A stretch of DNA of 64,000 nt from Nocardioides sp. (GTDB lineage: Bacteria; Actinomycetota; Actinomycetes; Propionibacteriales; Nocardioidaceae), in NCBI GenBank assembly GCA_025964985.1, contig JAOPXU010000412.1, positions 18,615 through 82,614 of the forward strand. The letters are read 5' to 3'. This document shows positions 42,572-52,188 of the stretch, one piece after another. A program made the position numbers and the translations under genes. The notes under the pieces were generated by a model that was not told the DNA's origin, searched no databases, and was given only the letters and a program-made list of their open reading frames with translations. Within the stretch, counting starts at the first letter, position 1. Each line of letters starts with the position of its first letter.

Positions 42572-44965
42572 ATGACTTCTTCGCGGGTGGCCGCCGTCGA
42601 TCTCGACCAGCTGGATCCGCTCGATGAGTCCGAGGTCGCGACCGTGGACGCCTGGTGGCGGGCGGCGATGTACCTCACCGTGGCCCAGGTCTACCTGCGC
42701 GACAACGCGCTCCTGCGCGAGCCGCTCACCGCCGAGCACGTCAAGCCGCGGCTCCTGGGGCACTGGGGGACGAGCCCGGGCCTGGCGTTCGTCTACGCGC
42801 ACCTCTCGCGGATGATCCGCGAGACCGGGCAACAGGCGATCTACCTCGCCGGTCCGGGACACGGGGGACCGGCGTTGGTCGCGGCGGCCTGGCTGGAGGG
42901 CACCTACTCCGAGGTCTACCCGCACGTGACGCGCGACGCGGCCGGAGCCCAGCGGCTGGTCCGGCAGTTCTCCACCCCGGGAGGGATCCCGAGCCATGTC
43001 TCGGTCACCACGCCGGGGTCGATCCACGAGGGCGGCGAGCTCGGCTACGTCCTGGTGCACGCCTTCGGTGCGGTGATGGACGCCCCGGACCTCCTGGCCG
43101 TCGCCGTCGTGGGTGACGGGGAGGCGGAGACGGGCCCGCTGGAGGGTTCCTGGAAGGGGATCTCGTTCCTCAACCCGGCGCGCGACGGAGCGGTTCTCCC
43201 CGTCCTGCACCTCAACGACGCCAAGATCAGCGGACCCACGGTCCTGGGTCGCAAGGACCCGGCCGAGGTCCGTGCGCTCTTCGCCGGCCACGGCTACGAG
43301 GTGGTCGAGGTCGAAGGGTCCGACCTGCCGGGCATGCACCAACGGTTCGCCGCTGCACTGACCCACTGCTGCTCCCGCATCCGACGCATCCAGGACGACG
43401 CCCGCAGCGGCCGGTGGGACGGCTCGCGGCCACGCTGGCCGATGATCGTGCTCCGTAGCCCGAAGGGCTGGACCGGACCGCACGACGTCGACGGCGTCCG
43501 CGTCGAGGGGACCTTCCGCTCCCACCAGGTCCCGCTCTCCGGGGTGCGCGAGAACCCGGCGCACCTGGCGCTGCTCGAGGCGTGGCTGCGGTCCTACCGT
43601 CCCGAGGAGCTGTTCGACGACGCAGGGCGCCCGACCACCGGCGCCAACGACCCGGTCGGTCGGCTGCGGATGAGTGCGACCCCGGCAGCCGGCGCAGGGC
43701 AGTCGTCCCCGGACCTCGTCCTGCGCGACTTCCGCCGCCACGCCGTCGGCGTCACGACTCCAGGTGCCACCCAGGAGGAGTCGACCCGCCGCCTGGGTCG
43801 CGTCCTGCGTGACGTGTACACGGACAACCCGACGAGCTTCCGCCTGTTCTGTCCTGACGAGACCCGCAGCAACCGGCTCGGTGACGTGCTCGAGGTGTCG
43901 GACCGCGCCTTCATGGAGCGGGTCGAGGACGGCGACGAGCAGCTGTCCCACGACGGGCGAGTCATGGAGGTGCTCTCGGAGCACAACTGCCACGGCTGGC
44001 TCGAGGGCTACACCCTCACCGGGCGGCACGGGCTGTTCGCGACGTACGAGGCCTTCGCCATGGTGAGCGCCTCACAGACGGTGCAGCACAGCAAGTGGCT
44101 CGAGGAGGCCGACGGACTCCGGTGGAGAGCGCCGGTGCCGAGCCTCAACGTGCTGCTGACCTCGACCGCCTGGCGCAACGACCACAACGGCTTCTCCCAC
44201 CAAGGACCTGGACTGATCCAGGTCATGCTCACCCACCGCGGTGACGTGACCCGGGTCTACCTGCCGCCGGACGCGAACTGCCTGCTGTCGGTGGCCGACC
44301 ACTGCCTGCGGTCGCGCTCCTACGTCAACCTGGTCGTCATCGACAAGCAGCCCCAGCTGCAGTACCTCGACATCGACGCCGCTGCCGCCCACTGCGCAGC
44401 CGGAGCCGGGATCTGGGACTGGGCCGGCAACGACGACGGGGCTGCCCCGCCCGACGTGGTGCTGGCCTGTGCCGGCGACACCCCGACGTTGGAGACGGTA
44501 GCGGCGGCACAAATCCTGCGCGAGCGCCTACCGGCGCTGCGGACCCGGGTCGTCAACGTCGTCGACCTGATGTGTCTGGTGCGACCGGGCGACCACCCGC
44601 ACGGCATGCGCGAGACCTACTTCCGCGAGCTGTTCACCGACTCCGTCGACGTCGTCTTCGCGTTCCACGGCTTTCCCGGCGCGATCCACCAGCTCGTCCA
44701 CGGGCGTCCCGACCCGGGACGGTTCCACGTGCGTGGGTTCATCGAGCAGGGCACGACCACGACGCCGTTCGACATGACGGTGCTCAACCGTCTCTCCCGC
44801 TACCACCTGGTCATCGACGCCCTGCACAACGCAGCGTCGCTGCCGCAGGGGGCCCAAGAGCTCGAGGACTGGTGCGCCGCCAAGCTGGCCGAGCACCACG
44901 CCTACGTCTGCGAGCACATGGAGGACCTGCCCGAGATCAAGGAGTGGCGAGTCAGCCGCCCCTGA
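42572..44965 (+). CDS. xfp: Xylulose-5-phosphate/fructose-6-phosphate phosphoketolase
   Basis: GHWGTSPGLAFVYAHLSR...GPGHGGPALVAAAWLEGTYSEVYP...VVGDGEAETGPLEGSWKG...RNDHNGFSHQGPGLI. Confidence 0.95.
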   Translation: MTSSRVAAVDLDQLDPLDESEVATVDAWWRAAMYLTVAQVYLRDNALLREPLTAEHVKPRLLGHWGTSPGLAFVYAHLSRMIRETGQQAIYLAGPGHGGPALVAAAWLEGTYSEVYPHVTRDAAGAQRLVRQFSTPGGIPSHVSVTTPGSIHEGGELGYVLVHAFGAVMDAPDLLAVAVVGDGEAETGPLEGSWKGISFLNPARDGAVLPVLHLNDAKISGPTVLGRKDPAEVRALFAGHGYEVVEVEGSDLPGMHQRFAAALTHCCSRIRRIQDDARSGRWDGSRPRWPMIVLRSPKGWTGPHDVDGVRVEGTFRSHQVPLSGVRENPAHLALLEAWLRSYRPEELFDDAGRPTTGANDPVGRLRMSATPAAGAGQSSPDLVLRDFRRHAVGVTTPGATQEESTRRLGRVLRDVYTDNPTSFRLFCPDETRSNRLGDVLEVSDRAFMERVEDGDEQLSHDGRVMEVLSEHNCHGWLEGYTLTGRHGLFATYEAFAMVSASQTVQHSKWLEEADGLRWRAPVPSLNVLLTSTAWRNDHNGFSHQGPGLIQVMLTHRGDVTRVYLPPDANCLLSVADHCLRSRSYVNLVVIDKQPQLQYLDIDAAAAHCAAGAGIWDWAGNDDGAAPPDVVLACAGDTPTLETVAAAQILRERLPALRTRVVNVVDLMCLVRPGDHPHGMRETYFRELFTDSVDVVFAFHGFPGAIHQLVHGRPDPGRFHVRGFIEQGTTTTPFDMTVLNRLSRYHLVIDALHNAASLPQGAQELEDWCAAKLAEHHAYVCEHMEDLPEIKEWRVSRP

Positions 44966-45045
44966 CCGCCCGCACGAGGGTCGTCCGCGATGCTCGCGGC
45001 TCGGGGGTGGCGGCCTGCCGTCGATCGGACATCCGGCTCGTGACG

Positions 45046-45468
45046 TCAGGCGCGGGAGCGTTGGCCCCGGACGTCGTCGGGGACCAGCTCGACCCACATC
45101 GCCTCCCGGCCCGTCGCCCAGGGCGCAGGTCGGACCGGGGTCCACAGTGCAGCGAGGGTCGCCGCGTCCTCGACCGGGTGCACGGCACCGGTGACGGTCA
45201 CGGCCCAGGAGGCCTGCTGGTCGCCCTGCAGGTCGTCGAGCTGCAAGGTGACAGGTCGCGCCAGGACACGTCGTGCGAGCGGCCCGAAAGCGGCGGCACG
45301 CAGATGGATCCGTCCTTGGCCGGCGACGTACGGCGTCATGGCGACCTCGACCCGGTCATCCGTGCAGAAGCACAGCCGTCCGAACCTGTGTGCCTCCAGG
45401 ACGCGCCAGCACTCCGCAGCTCCGAGCCGCTCGAGGACCTGGGACTGCCTCAGACCTCGCCACGGCAC
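45046..45468 (-). CDS. Pyridoxamine 5'-phosphate oxidase-fold protein (GTG start proposed)
   Basis: SQVLERLGAAECWRVLEAHRFGRLCFCTDDRVEVAMTPYVAGQGRIHLRAAAFG...SWAVTVTGAVHPVED. Confidence 0.8.
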   Translation of the reverse strand: MPWRGLRQSQVLERLGAAECWRVLEAHRFGRLCFCTDDRVEVAMTPYVAGQGRIHLRAAAFGPLARRVLARPVTLQLDDLQGDQQASWAVTVTGAVHPVEDAATLAALWTPVRPAPWATGREAMWVELVPDDVRGQRSRA

Positions 45469-45526
45469 GGGGCGGTCCTTCGGCTCGTCATGGCTACAGT
45501 CTGGCCGCGCGACGCGTCGTGTCGTA

Positions 45527-45540
45527 GGGCCCGTGGTCCT
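45527..45540. promoter_or_regulatory. Putative DevR/DosR-type box between PPOX-fold gene and flavodoxin gene
   Basis: GGGCCCGTGGTCCT. Confidence 0.6.
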
Positions 45541-45597
45541 CTCGTCGTGGGCACTCAGCCTCTGTGGTGCACGAGGGGCCGGCAACACAGTCGGAGC

Positions 45598-46122
45598 ATG
45601 AAGATCGCCATCGTCTACGAGTCCCTGTTCGGCAACACCGAGGCCCTGACCGGGGCCGTCGCCACCGGACTGCGCGCTCGAGGAGCCGAGGTGGTGGCGA
45701 TCCGGGCAGGGGAGCCGGGCGACCACGACCTGCACGGCATCGACCTGCTCGTCCTCGCGGCTCCGACCCACGCACTGTCCCTGAGCAGGAGCGCCACCCG
45801 GGCCGACGCAGTCACGCGCGGAGCCCAGGAGACCTCCGCTCGTTCCGGGATCCGTGACTGGCTCCTCGCCGCGGCCGAACGCGACGATCGCCCGCCCGTG
45901 GCCGTCTTCGACACCCGGGCCCGGGTCACCCGTCACTGGCCAGGATCGGCGGCGCGCACCGCGAGCCGCATGCTGCGGCGGATGGGCTTCAGCGTCGTGG
46001 AGAGTGCCAGCTTCTACGTCGCCAGCATCACCGGGCCGCTGCTCCCGGGGGAGATGGATCGGGCGCGCTTCTGGGGACAGCGGCTCGCGGAGGCGCCTGC
46101 GCGTGGGCCGTCGGTGGTGTGA
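45598..46122 (+). CDS. Flavodoxin-like protein
   Basis: MKIAIVYESLFGNTEALTGAVATGLRARGAEVVAI FMN-binding P-loop. Confidence 0.88.
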   Translation: MKIAIVYESLFGNTEALTGAVATGLRARGAEVVAIRAGEPGDHDLHGIDLLVLAAPTHALSLSRSATRADAVTRGAQETSARSGIRDWLLAAAERDDRPPVAVFDTRARVTRHWPGSAARTASRMLRRMGFSVVESASFYVASITGPLLPGEMDRARFWGQRLAEAPARGPSVV

Positions 46123-46172
46123 GCGACGACTGAGCGTGCGGCGCGCAGCCGTTCAGGTGAGCAGTCGCCGAG

Positions 46173-47636
46173 TCACCCGCGAGACGCGATCGGTGGGGCC
46201 AGGTCGAGGAGGTCGCACGTGTCGGACAGGGACTGCTGCGGGGTGCCCGTGGTCTCGATGACCGTCGCCGAGGGCCACCCGCTCTCGTCGCCGGCGAGTC
46301 GTGCAGCGACCACGGCGTCGGCGTCGGAGGCCCCTGGCGCGCGCGTCCGCATGCGCTGCTCGGTCAGGCGCACAGGCGCGTAGCAGCGCACCTCGTGCAG
46401 GGTGGCGTGCGCCGAGCGTGCCAGCGCTCGGAGCGGCTCACGACGACCCTCATCGGTCCACGACGCATCGAGCACGACGGACTCACCCAGCGCGAGGAGC
46501 ACCTCGGCTCGTCGGCAGAGCTCTGAGTACGTGGCGTCGGTCGACGCGGGCGAGTACAGACCCGTGCCGTAGGCCGCCGGGGCCGCCGTCTTCGGAGCGA
46601 TGCCGGCCAGCTCCTTGCGGATGCGGTCGCTGCTGAGCAGCACGTATCCCCGCTCGTCGGCGAGCAGGCCGGCCAGGGTCGACTTGCCGGTGCCGGGCAG
46701 TCCCCCGACCAGGATGAGCCGGACGTCGCCCAGTGCGAGATGGCGGATCGCCAGGTCGGTGAGGTCCATCGCCAGCAGGCGTGCGTCGTCATCACCCTGG
46801 GCCACCCGAACGCATGCCACCTTGGCGCGGACGAAGGCGCGGTAGGCGATGTAGTGGTGGCGCAGGCTCGCCGGGGCGCGATCACCGGAGAACTCGACGT
46901 AGGCGTCGAGGAAGCGTGCGGCCAGGTCGGGCGCGCCGAGCCGTTCGAGGTCCATGGCCAAGAAGGCGGCGTCGTCGAGCTGGTCGACGTGGCGCAGTGC
47001 CTCGTCGAACTCCAGGCAGTCGAGCGCGCGAGGGCCCTCAGGCACACAGAACACGTCATCGGCCTGCAGGTCGCCGTGGCCGTCGAGGACGCAGCCGTCG
47101 CGGATCCGCTGCTCGAGCAGCGCCTCGCGCCCGGCGAGGAAACGCTCGACGAGGTCGCAGAGGTGGTCGATCCGTTCGGGACCGACGGCGCCGAGCGTGC
47201 GTACCTGGTCGATGCTGTCGCGCCACCGTCCTCGGATCGCGTCGCGGCCCGCCTGGCGCTCGAGGGCCGGGTGTCGTGGAGCGCCGGCGTGGAAGACGGC
47301 GAGGTCGCGGGCCAGCTCACGCAGCTCTGCGTCCACGCACACCCCCGCGGACACCAGGGTGGACAGGCGTCGGTCATCAGGCATCCGGCGCATCACCACG
47401 ACTGCTTCGTCGGGGAGGTCGGGCTGCTGGAGCGTCCCGACCCCGAGGTAGACGTCAGGAGCCATCCGCTTGTTCAGCGCCACCTCCTGCTCGCACGCCT
47501 CCTGACGCCGAGCGGGGGTGCTGAAGTCCAGGAATCCCAGGTCGACCGGCTTCTTGAGCTTGTAGGCACGGTCTCCCAACATGACCACGGTGGCGGAGTG
47601 CGTCTCGCGCACCTCGGCGTACGGCTGAGCCGTCAC
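46173..47636 (-). CDS. APH-like plus AAA/P-loop kinase fusion (Rv2004c-like)
   Basis: N-term aminoglycoside-phosphotransferase-like (VLDGHGDLQADDVF), C-term LILVGGLPGTGKSTLAGLLADERGYVLLSSDRIRKELAG. Confidence 0.88.
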   Translation of the reverse strand: MTAQPYAEVRETHSATVVMLGDRAYKLKKPVDLGFLDFSTPARRQEACEQEVALNKRMAPDVYLGVGTLQQPDLPDEAVVVMRRMPDDRRLSTLVSAGVCVDAELRELARDLAVFHAGAPRHPALERQAGRDAIRGRWRDSIDQVRTLGAVGPERIDHLCDLVERFLAGREALLEQRIRDGCVLDGHGDLQADDVFCVPEGPRALDCLEFDEALRHVDQLDDAAFLAMDLERLGAPDLAARFLDAYVEFSGDRAPASLRHHYIAYRAFVRAKVACVRVAQGDDDARLLAMDLTDLAIRHLALGDVRLILVGGLPGTGKSTLAGLLADERGYVLLSSDRIRKELAGIAPKTAAPAAYGTGLYSPASTDATYSELCRRAEVLLALGESVVLDASWTDEGRREPLRALARSAHATLHEVRCYAPVRLTEQRMRTRAPGASDADAVVAARLAGDESGWPSATVIETTGTPQQSLSDTCDLLDLAPPIASRG

Positions 47637-48136
47637 CCGTGTGGGGCAGGCGACGGTTGCCCGGTCGCGTGGCGCTGGACGGTGCCGGGTCGGTGGGCGG
47701 CGTCCGGGACGACGTCGCGAGGGCGGAGCAGCCGGCCGGTCACGTCGCTCGGCGTCAGGCGGAACACCATCGAGCGTGTGCCGTCAGGCCAGGGTGCGGC
47801 GTCGAGCCAGCCCGGGGGCGCGGTGAGATCGCGCACGAGGACGTGCTCGGCTCGCCCCCGCAGGAGCACGCTCCACCCGGAGTGGTCCCGTTCGTCGTAG
47901 AGCCCGACCTCGAAGGCGACGCGCTGACCCGGCAGGTGGACCGCGAGGTGGTTGTACGACGCGGTCCTGAGCCAGACGGCGCCGTCGTGGGCGACGTAGT
48001 TCAGGGGCAGGATGATGGGTCCGTCGCGGTCGACGTAGGCGAGCTGACCGACCTGACGACCGGCGAGGTACTGCCAGCACTGCGCCTCGTCGAGCTCTCG
48101 AAGGGTGCCGCTGGTGGTGTGGTGGCTGGTCGTCAT
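47633..48136 (-). CDS. Pyridoxamine 5'-phosphate oxidase-fold protein
   Basis: LRELDEAQCWQYLAGRQVGQLAYVDRDGPIILPLNYVAHDGAVWLRTASYNHLAVHLPGQRVAFEVG; 4-nt overlap with the APH/AAA gene. Confidence 0.88.
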   Translation of the reverse strand: MTTSHHTTSGTLRELDEAQCWQYLAGRQVGQLAYVDRDGPIILPLNYVAHDGAVWLRTASYNHLAVHLPGQRVAFEVGLYDERDHSGWSVLLRGRAEHVLVRDLTAPPGWLDAAPWPDGTRSMVFRLTPSDVTGRLLRPRDVVPDAAHRPGTVQRHATGQPSPAPHG

Positions 48137-48213
48137 GGGCGCTCCCGCAGTGCGTCGGTCGGCCACGCGTGCGCCGCTGAGTCCAGTCCATGCGCGTGGC
48201 AGCCCGCGGGGTA

Positions 48214-48227
48214 GGGCCCTAGGTCTC
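48214..48227 (-). promoter_or_regulatory. Putative DevR/DosR-type box upstream of PPOX-APH/AAA operon
   Basis: GGGCCCTAGGTCTC. Confidence 0.57.
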
Positions 48228-48264
48228 CCATCGGAGGGACTTCAGGGCGCAGAGCGCGAGCTCG

Positions 48265-48864
48265 TCAGCGTCGCGCGTGTCGCAGCAGTGTCCAGCCCAT
48301 CGCGATGAACGCCAGATCGGGTACCGCAGCGGCGATGGTCCGCACGGAGTTGCCGGACCCCGACGCCGCTGCCACCACCACGACACCAGCGCCCAGCGCG
48401 ACCCCGGTCCAGCGGGGGAGATACCCGTCGGAGCGGGCGACCCCCACTCCGAGGGCGAGACCGCCGATGACCATGACGGCTCCGTGCACGGTCAGCCACC
48501 AGCCGAAGTCGTCGGAGAGCGTCTCCCAGTCCGGGGTCCCGGCGACCAGGGCCCACACCACCGTGCTGGTGAAGAAGACGAACGCGTAGGCGTAGGCGAC
48601 CCCTCCGGCGAGCGCCCACCACGGAAGCCGGCCGGCGAGCAGGACGCACAGCCCGACCACGACGAGCGCCAACCCCGCCTCGCCGCCGTAGGTCAGGGAG
48701 AGGCGGAACGTCGAGAAGTCACCTTGCACGACCTCGACGACGTCGGACACCAGATAGATCAGGGGGAACAAGATCGCACCCAGCCCGACGGTGCGGGTCA
48801 TGGCGCGCACGTGACGCTCCGAGCGATCGGGTCGCTCAGGAGCGACCTGCGTCGGAACGCTCAC
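48265..48864 (-). CDS. Multi-TM membrane protein, unknown function
   Basis: ORF 199 aa, several hydrophobic segments (LGAILFPLIYLVSDVVEVVQG etc.). Confidence 0.82.
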   Translation of the reverse strand: MSVPTQVAPERPDRSERHVRAMTRTVGLGAILFPLIYLVSDVVEVVQGDFSTFRLSLTYGGEAGLALVVVGLCVLLAGRLPWWALAGGVAYAYAFVFFTSTVVWALVAGTPDWETLSDDFGWWLTVHGAVMVIGGLALGVGVARSDGYLPRWTGVALGAGVVVVAAASGSGNSVRTIAAAVPDLAFIAMGWTLLRHARR

Positions 48865-49137
48865 GACGAACGACCCGGTCTCATCATGCGTTTGACCAAG
48901 ACGTGGAGCGGGGTCAGCCGGGTGCGGCTTCGACGTCCTGGCCGCACACAGCCTGCCCGCGTGTGCGCGTGCTGGGGCTCAGTCGGTGGAAGGGCGGTCG
49001 CGGAGCGGGATCCGTGATCCCGTTCGGCGCGCATCGTCGTGACGGTTGGCTCGTCCACGAATCTGGCTGACGTCGGCACGGGTCCAACCTCCGGCCGCGG
49101 CACGTGACCGCACCAGAGGCCGGCGACCTCGCCGCCG

Positions 49138-49151
49138 GGGACCAACGGCCC
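49138..49151. promoter_or_regulatory. Putative DevR/DosR-type box (orphan position)
   Basis: GGGACCAACGGCCC (reverse complement GGGCCGTTGGTCCC), ~275 bp upstream of the 48265-48864 gene. Confidence 0.45.
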
Positions 49152-49247
49152 GACCCGGGGTCGGAGCACCCCGTCTTCTGCCGGTGCCGCGGTGCACGTG
49201 ACGGCCGGCGACGGCAGCAGAGAGCCAGCCCCTGGCGTCGTCCTCGG

Positions 49248-49421
49248 CTAGTGCTCGGTGTTCTCCCGGCAGCCCTGGGAGGCGCGGACGACGCCGCCAG
49301 GGCGCAGTGTGACCCGCGGCCCGAGGGGTGCCCCGCAGGTCTCACAGCTGCCGTACATCCTCGCGAGCACGTGGTCCGCATCCAGCGAGGACCGGACGCG
49401 GTCAGTCGTCGTCGCGCTCAT
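49248..49421 (-). CDS. 57-aa DksA/TraR-type zinc-finger mini-protein
   Basis: MSATTTDRVRSSLDADHVLARMYGSCETCGAPLGPRVTLRPGGVVRASQGCRENTEH*; below ORF-track length cutoff. Confidence 0.65.
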   Translation of the reverse strand: MSATTTDRVRSSLDADHVLARMYGSCETCGAPLGPRVTLRPGGVVRASQGCRENTEH

Positions 49422-49659
49422 GGGATCCGGCGTACCCGCGCTCGTTCGACCTGAAACGACCTGACCGGGCGAACTCCGGACGAAGCCTCGACGCCGCCAG
49501 TGCCAGCGGGCTCATCGACGACGCGGCCGCTCGGGCCGGCGATCCCCCGCCTTCGTCGCCCGAGACATCGTCGACACCTGCAGCCGCCGCGCGGGCGACG
49601 ACGGCAACTAGACGATCAGGCGGAGTGCGTGACCACGCCGGACCTGGACGGTTGGCTGC

Positions 49660-49953
49660 TCAGCGGGCGGCCCACTCTGCGGTGGTGAGCAGCTCGTCCA
49701 TCTTCCAGTCGGGGCGGGTCGATCCGGCTGCGGACACGACCTCGTTCGCCGTGGTGATGGCGGCCCCGGCGATGACGACGTCGTGAGTCAGGTGCTCGCG
49801 GCGGGTGAAGTGCCCGGTACAGGCGACGCAGCCTGGCGCCGGGAGGCCGAAGGCGCCGGCCGCGACGTGCGCCCGCGTGTCGTGCCTGCCGTCGTGGTGG
49901 TGGTGCGTGTCGTCGTGGTCATCGCGCGAGGGGGTGTGCGTCTGGTGGGTCAT
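49660..49953 (-). CDS. His-rich small protein (97 aa), possible metal binder
   Basis: MTHQTHTPSRDDHDDTHHHHDGRHDTRAHVAAGAFGLPAPGCVACTGHFTRREHLTHDVV. Confidence 0.6.
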   Translation of the reverse strand: MTHQTHTPSRDDHDDTHHHHDGRHDTRAHVAAGAFGLPAPGCVACTGHFTRREHLTHDVVIAGAAITTANEVVSAAGSTRPDWKMDELLTTAEWAAR

Positions 49954-50321
49954 GCGACCTGCTTCCGAGTGCAGCGTGCGCAGGACCGGGCCGACGCGGA
50001 GGTCGCGCAGCGTGGCAACCCGAGGTCCCGCTCACTGACGACCGTAGCCCTCACCTGGGCCCACGGCCACCGGTGTACTGGCTGCTGACCCTGGGACCCG
50101 TTGCGTCTGGGGTCAGCTCTCGTAGTCCTGGTGGCACGGGCACGCGCAGGGCGCTCGGCGCTCGAACGGACCCGACTTGCGAGAAGCCAGGGGCGCCCCT
50201 TGCAGCCAAGACAACTGGTGTCTGAGCAGTGCGTTCGTCATCCAGTCCATGCGTTCGACGCTGCGCTGGCGCATCCCGAGCGCCAGGGGCCCGGACCCGC
50301 TCGCGATCTGCGACGGGGGCC

Positions 50322-51095
50322 TCAGCGGTCCTCGGGCCGCATCGTTTGTAGGACGAGTTCGGCGACCTCCGACTCCTCGACGCCTGCGCGTTGCGCGACG
50401 TCACGGATCGCGGCTCGGGCCTCGTCGAGGCTGATGCCGCGCTGGGCGCTGAGGACGCCGGTCGCGCGGTCGACCGATATCTGCTCACGCAGGACCTGGG
50501 GGGCACGCCGTGCTGTCTGCCGGGTCTCGAACGACAGGTCGGCGTTGGTGACTGCCCCCGGCGCCCAGGCCCGGCAGATGTCGGCGACGTGCTCGTGGTG
50601 GCCGTCGAAGGCGTCGACGTCGACTGCGTACAGGTTCACGCTTCCCACCACGGTGCGCCCGTCCAGGATGGGCAGCGTCAGGGTGCTGGCGATGCCGGCG
50701 TCGGCGGCTGCGGCGGCGAACGACTGCCAACGCTGCTCGACGAGCGGGTCGTCGTTGCGGAACGGGGTCGCGCGCCGGTGATCCAGCGCGGTCGTGTCCC
50801 GAGGTCCGTCTGCGTCCTGGTCGCCTTCGAGGCCGGGGGTGGTGTCGACCTCGACGATCTCGACACACGGGCCGCCGTCGAGGTACTGCACGGCGTCGAG
50901 TCGAGCTATCTCGTCGGCGGTGGCCTGGACGGTGAAGGTGAGTCCTTCTTTGGTCAGCCCCAGGCTCAGGCCCACGCACGAGGGCACCACGTCACGGATG
51001 CGGTCGGCCGCATCGAGCTTGGCTGCGAGGAGGTCGTCGTCGATGAAGGGACCGAACTCGTCGATGGCCTCACGGGTCTCGGGAATGGGTTCCAT
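50322..51095 (-). CDS. GAF-ANTAR domain RNA-binding regulator
   Basis: GAF domain (LDGGPCVEIVEVDTTP) plus C-terminal ANTAR (LREQISVDRATGVLSAQRGISLDEARAAIRDVAQRAGV). Confidence 0.88.
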   Translation of the reverse strand: MEPIPETREAIDEFGPFIDDDLLAAKLDAADRIRDVVPSCVGLSLGLTKEGLTFTVQATADEIARLDAVQYLDGGPCVEIVEVDTTPGLEGDQDADGPRDTTALDHRRATPFRNDDPLVEQRWQSFAAAAADAGIASTLTLPILDGRTVVGSVNLYAVDVDAFDGHHEHVADICRAWAPGAVTNADLSFETRQTARRAPQVLREQISVDRATGVLSAQRGISLDEARAAIRDVAQRAGVEESEVAELVLQTMRPEDR

Positions 51096-51282
51096 CCCGA
51101 CCAGTACCCGTCGTGTCCGCGTTGAGGACGACGTCGCGCCGTCGCGATGCCAGCTCCGTCATCAGCTGCGGCTCGGGGACGACGTGCTGGCCAGGGACCT
51201 CTGGCCCTGGATGTGAACGACTGCGCACACCACCCTGGACGCGACCTCGACTCGGACCGTGGTCGGAGAAGAGAACCCAGCC

Positions 51283-51447
51283 ATGCAACACCGGACAGCG
51301 ACGCTCACCGAACGCCACACGCTCATGGTCACAGCCATCGGCGTACTCGTACTCGTCCTCCTCGGCGCTCTCCTGGGTCAGGTCATCGGGACAGCCAGCG
51401 TCCACGCCATCGAGTTCGCCCTGCGACTCTCCGAGCCCGAAGGCTGA
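51283..51447 (+). CDS. Small single-TM protein
   Basis: MQHRTATLTERHTLMVTAIGVLVLVLLGALLGQVIGTASVHAIEFALRLSEPEG. Confidence 0.5.
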   Translation: MQHRTATLTERHTLMVTAIGVLVLVLLGALLGQVIGTASVHAIEFALRLSEPEG

Positions 51448-52139
51448 CCCGGGACAGCTCCGGAACCTCGCTGGGACGTGCCCCAGACCGCGCACCGGCT
51501 CTGCTCCACCAGCGTCCTGGGCCTTGATGGCCGGACCCCCCCCAGCGTGTGCGACGGTGAAGGAGGCCCTCTCCGTCGAGGTCGCGTCCGGCTCCACCAA
51601 CGAAGTCGGGCGCTGCACGACCTCAGGGTCCGGGCCACCGAGGGAGAGAACTGATGGACAGAATCTGGATCAACGGAACCTTCGCTCAACTCATCCTCGC
51701 CGAGCTGGACGCCGACCCACCCTGGGAGCGGCGCTGCGCGCGGCTCAAGCGGATGTTCCCTGCGCCTGAGGACCGCGAACCACGGACCTGAGCAGACACG
51801 GCCGACGGGACAGCAGACGCTCGAGCGGGCTGGCCGTCACTGACGGAGGCGAGCGCGGAGACAACGGGCCACTGGCCCTGGGGAGTGTCGAGTTCCGGCG
51901 TCCGCGCTCATCGAACAGGCCGCCCGGGCCGGTGTCAGCGCAGCGGCTGTGCCGAGACGGCCTCGACATCCTCGGCTGCCACCACGACGACCCGGCTAGA
52001 CCACAAGGGGACTTCACTTCGCGCGGAGGGGTGATCAAGACCCGGGCGTGCAGAGGCTGAGTCACGACGCCTGGGCGCTGGGTACCTTCTCTACGTCATC
52101 TGAAGGGTTCTGAGCAGAGGGTCCGTTCACGCTGACACG

Positions 52140-52188
52140 GAGCCCCGCCCGCCTCACCGCGCACACAGGTCGAGGCGTGGCGGGGCTC
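52140..52188. terminator. Long GC-rich hairpin (terminator or structured RNA)
   Basis: GAGCCCCGCC CGCCTC (16-nt loop) GAGGCG T GGCGGGGCTC. Confidence 0.5.

Noticed and set aside
42407-44029. 540-aa minus-strand ORF
   Set aside because: Antisense to phosphoketolase.
51866-51880. Palindrome CGGGCCACTGGCCCTG
   Set aside because: 13-nt spacing does not match the 14-bp box and no clear downstream gene.
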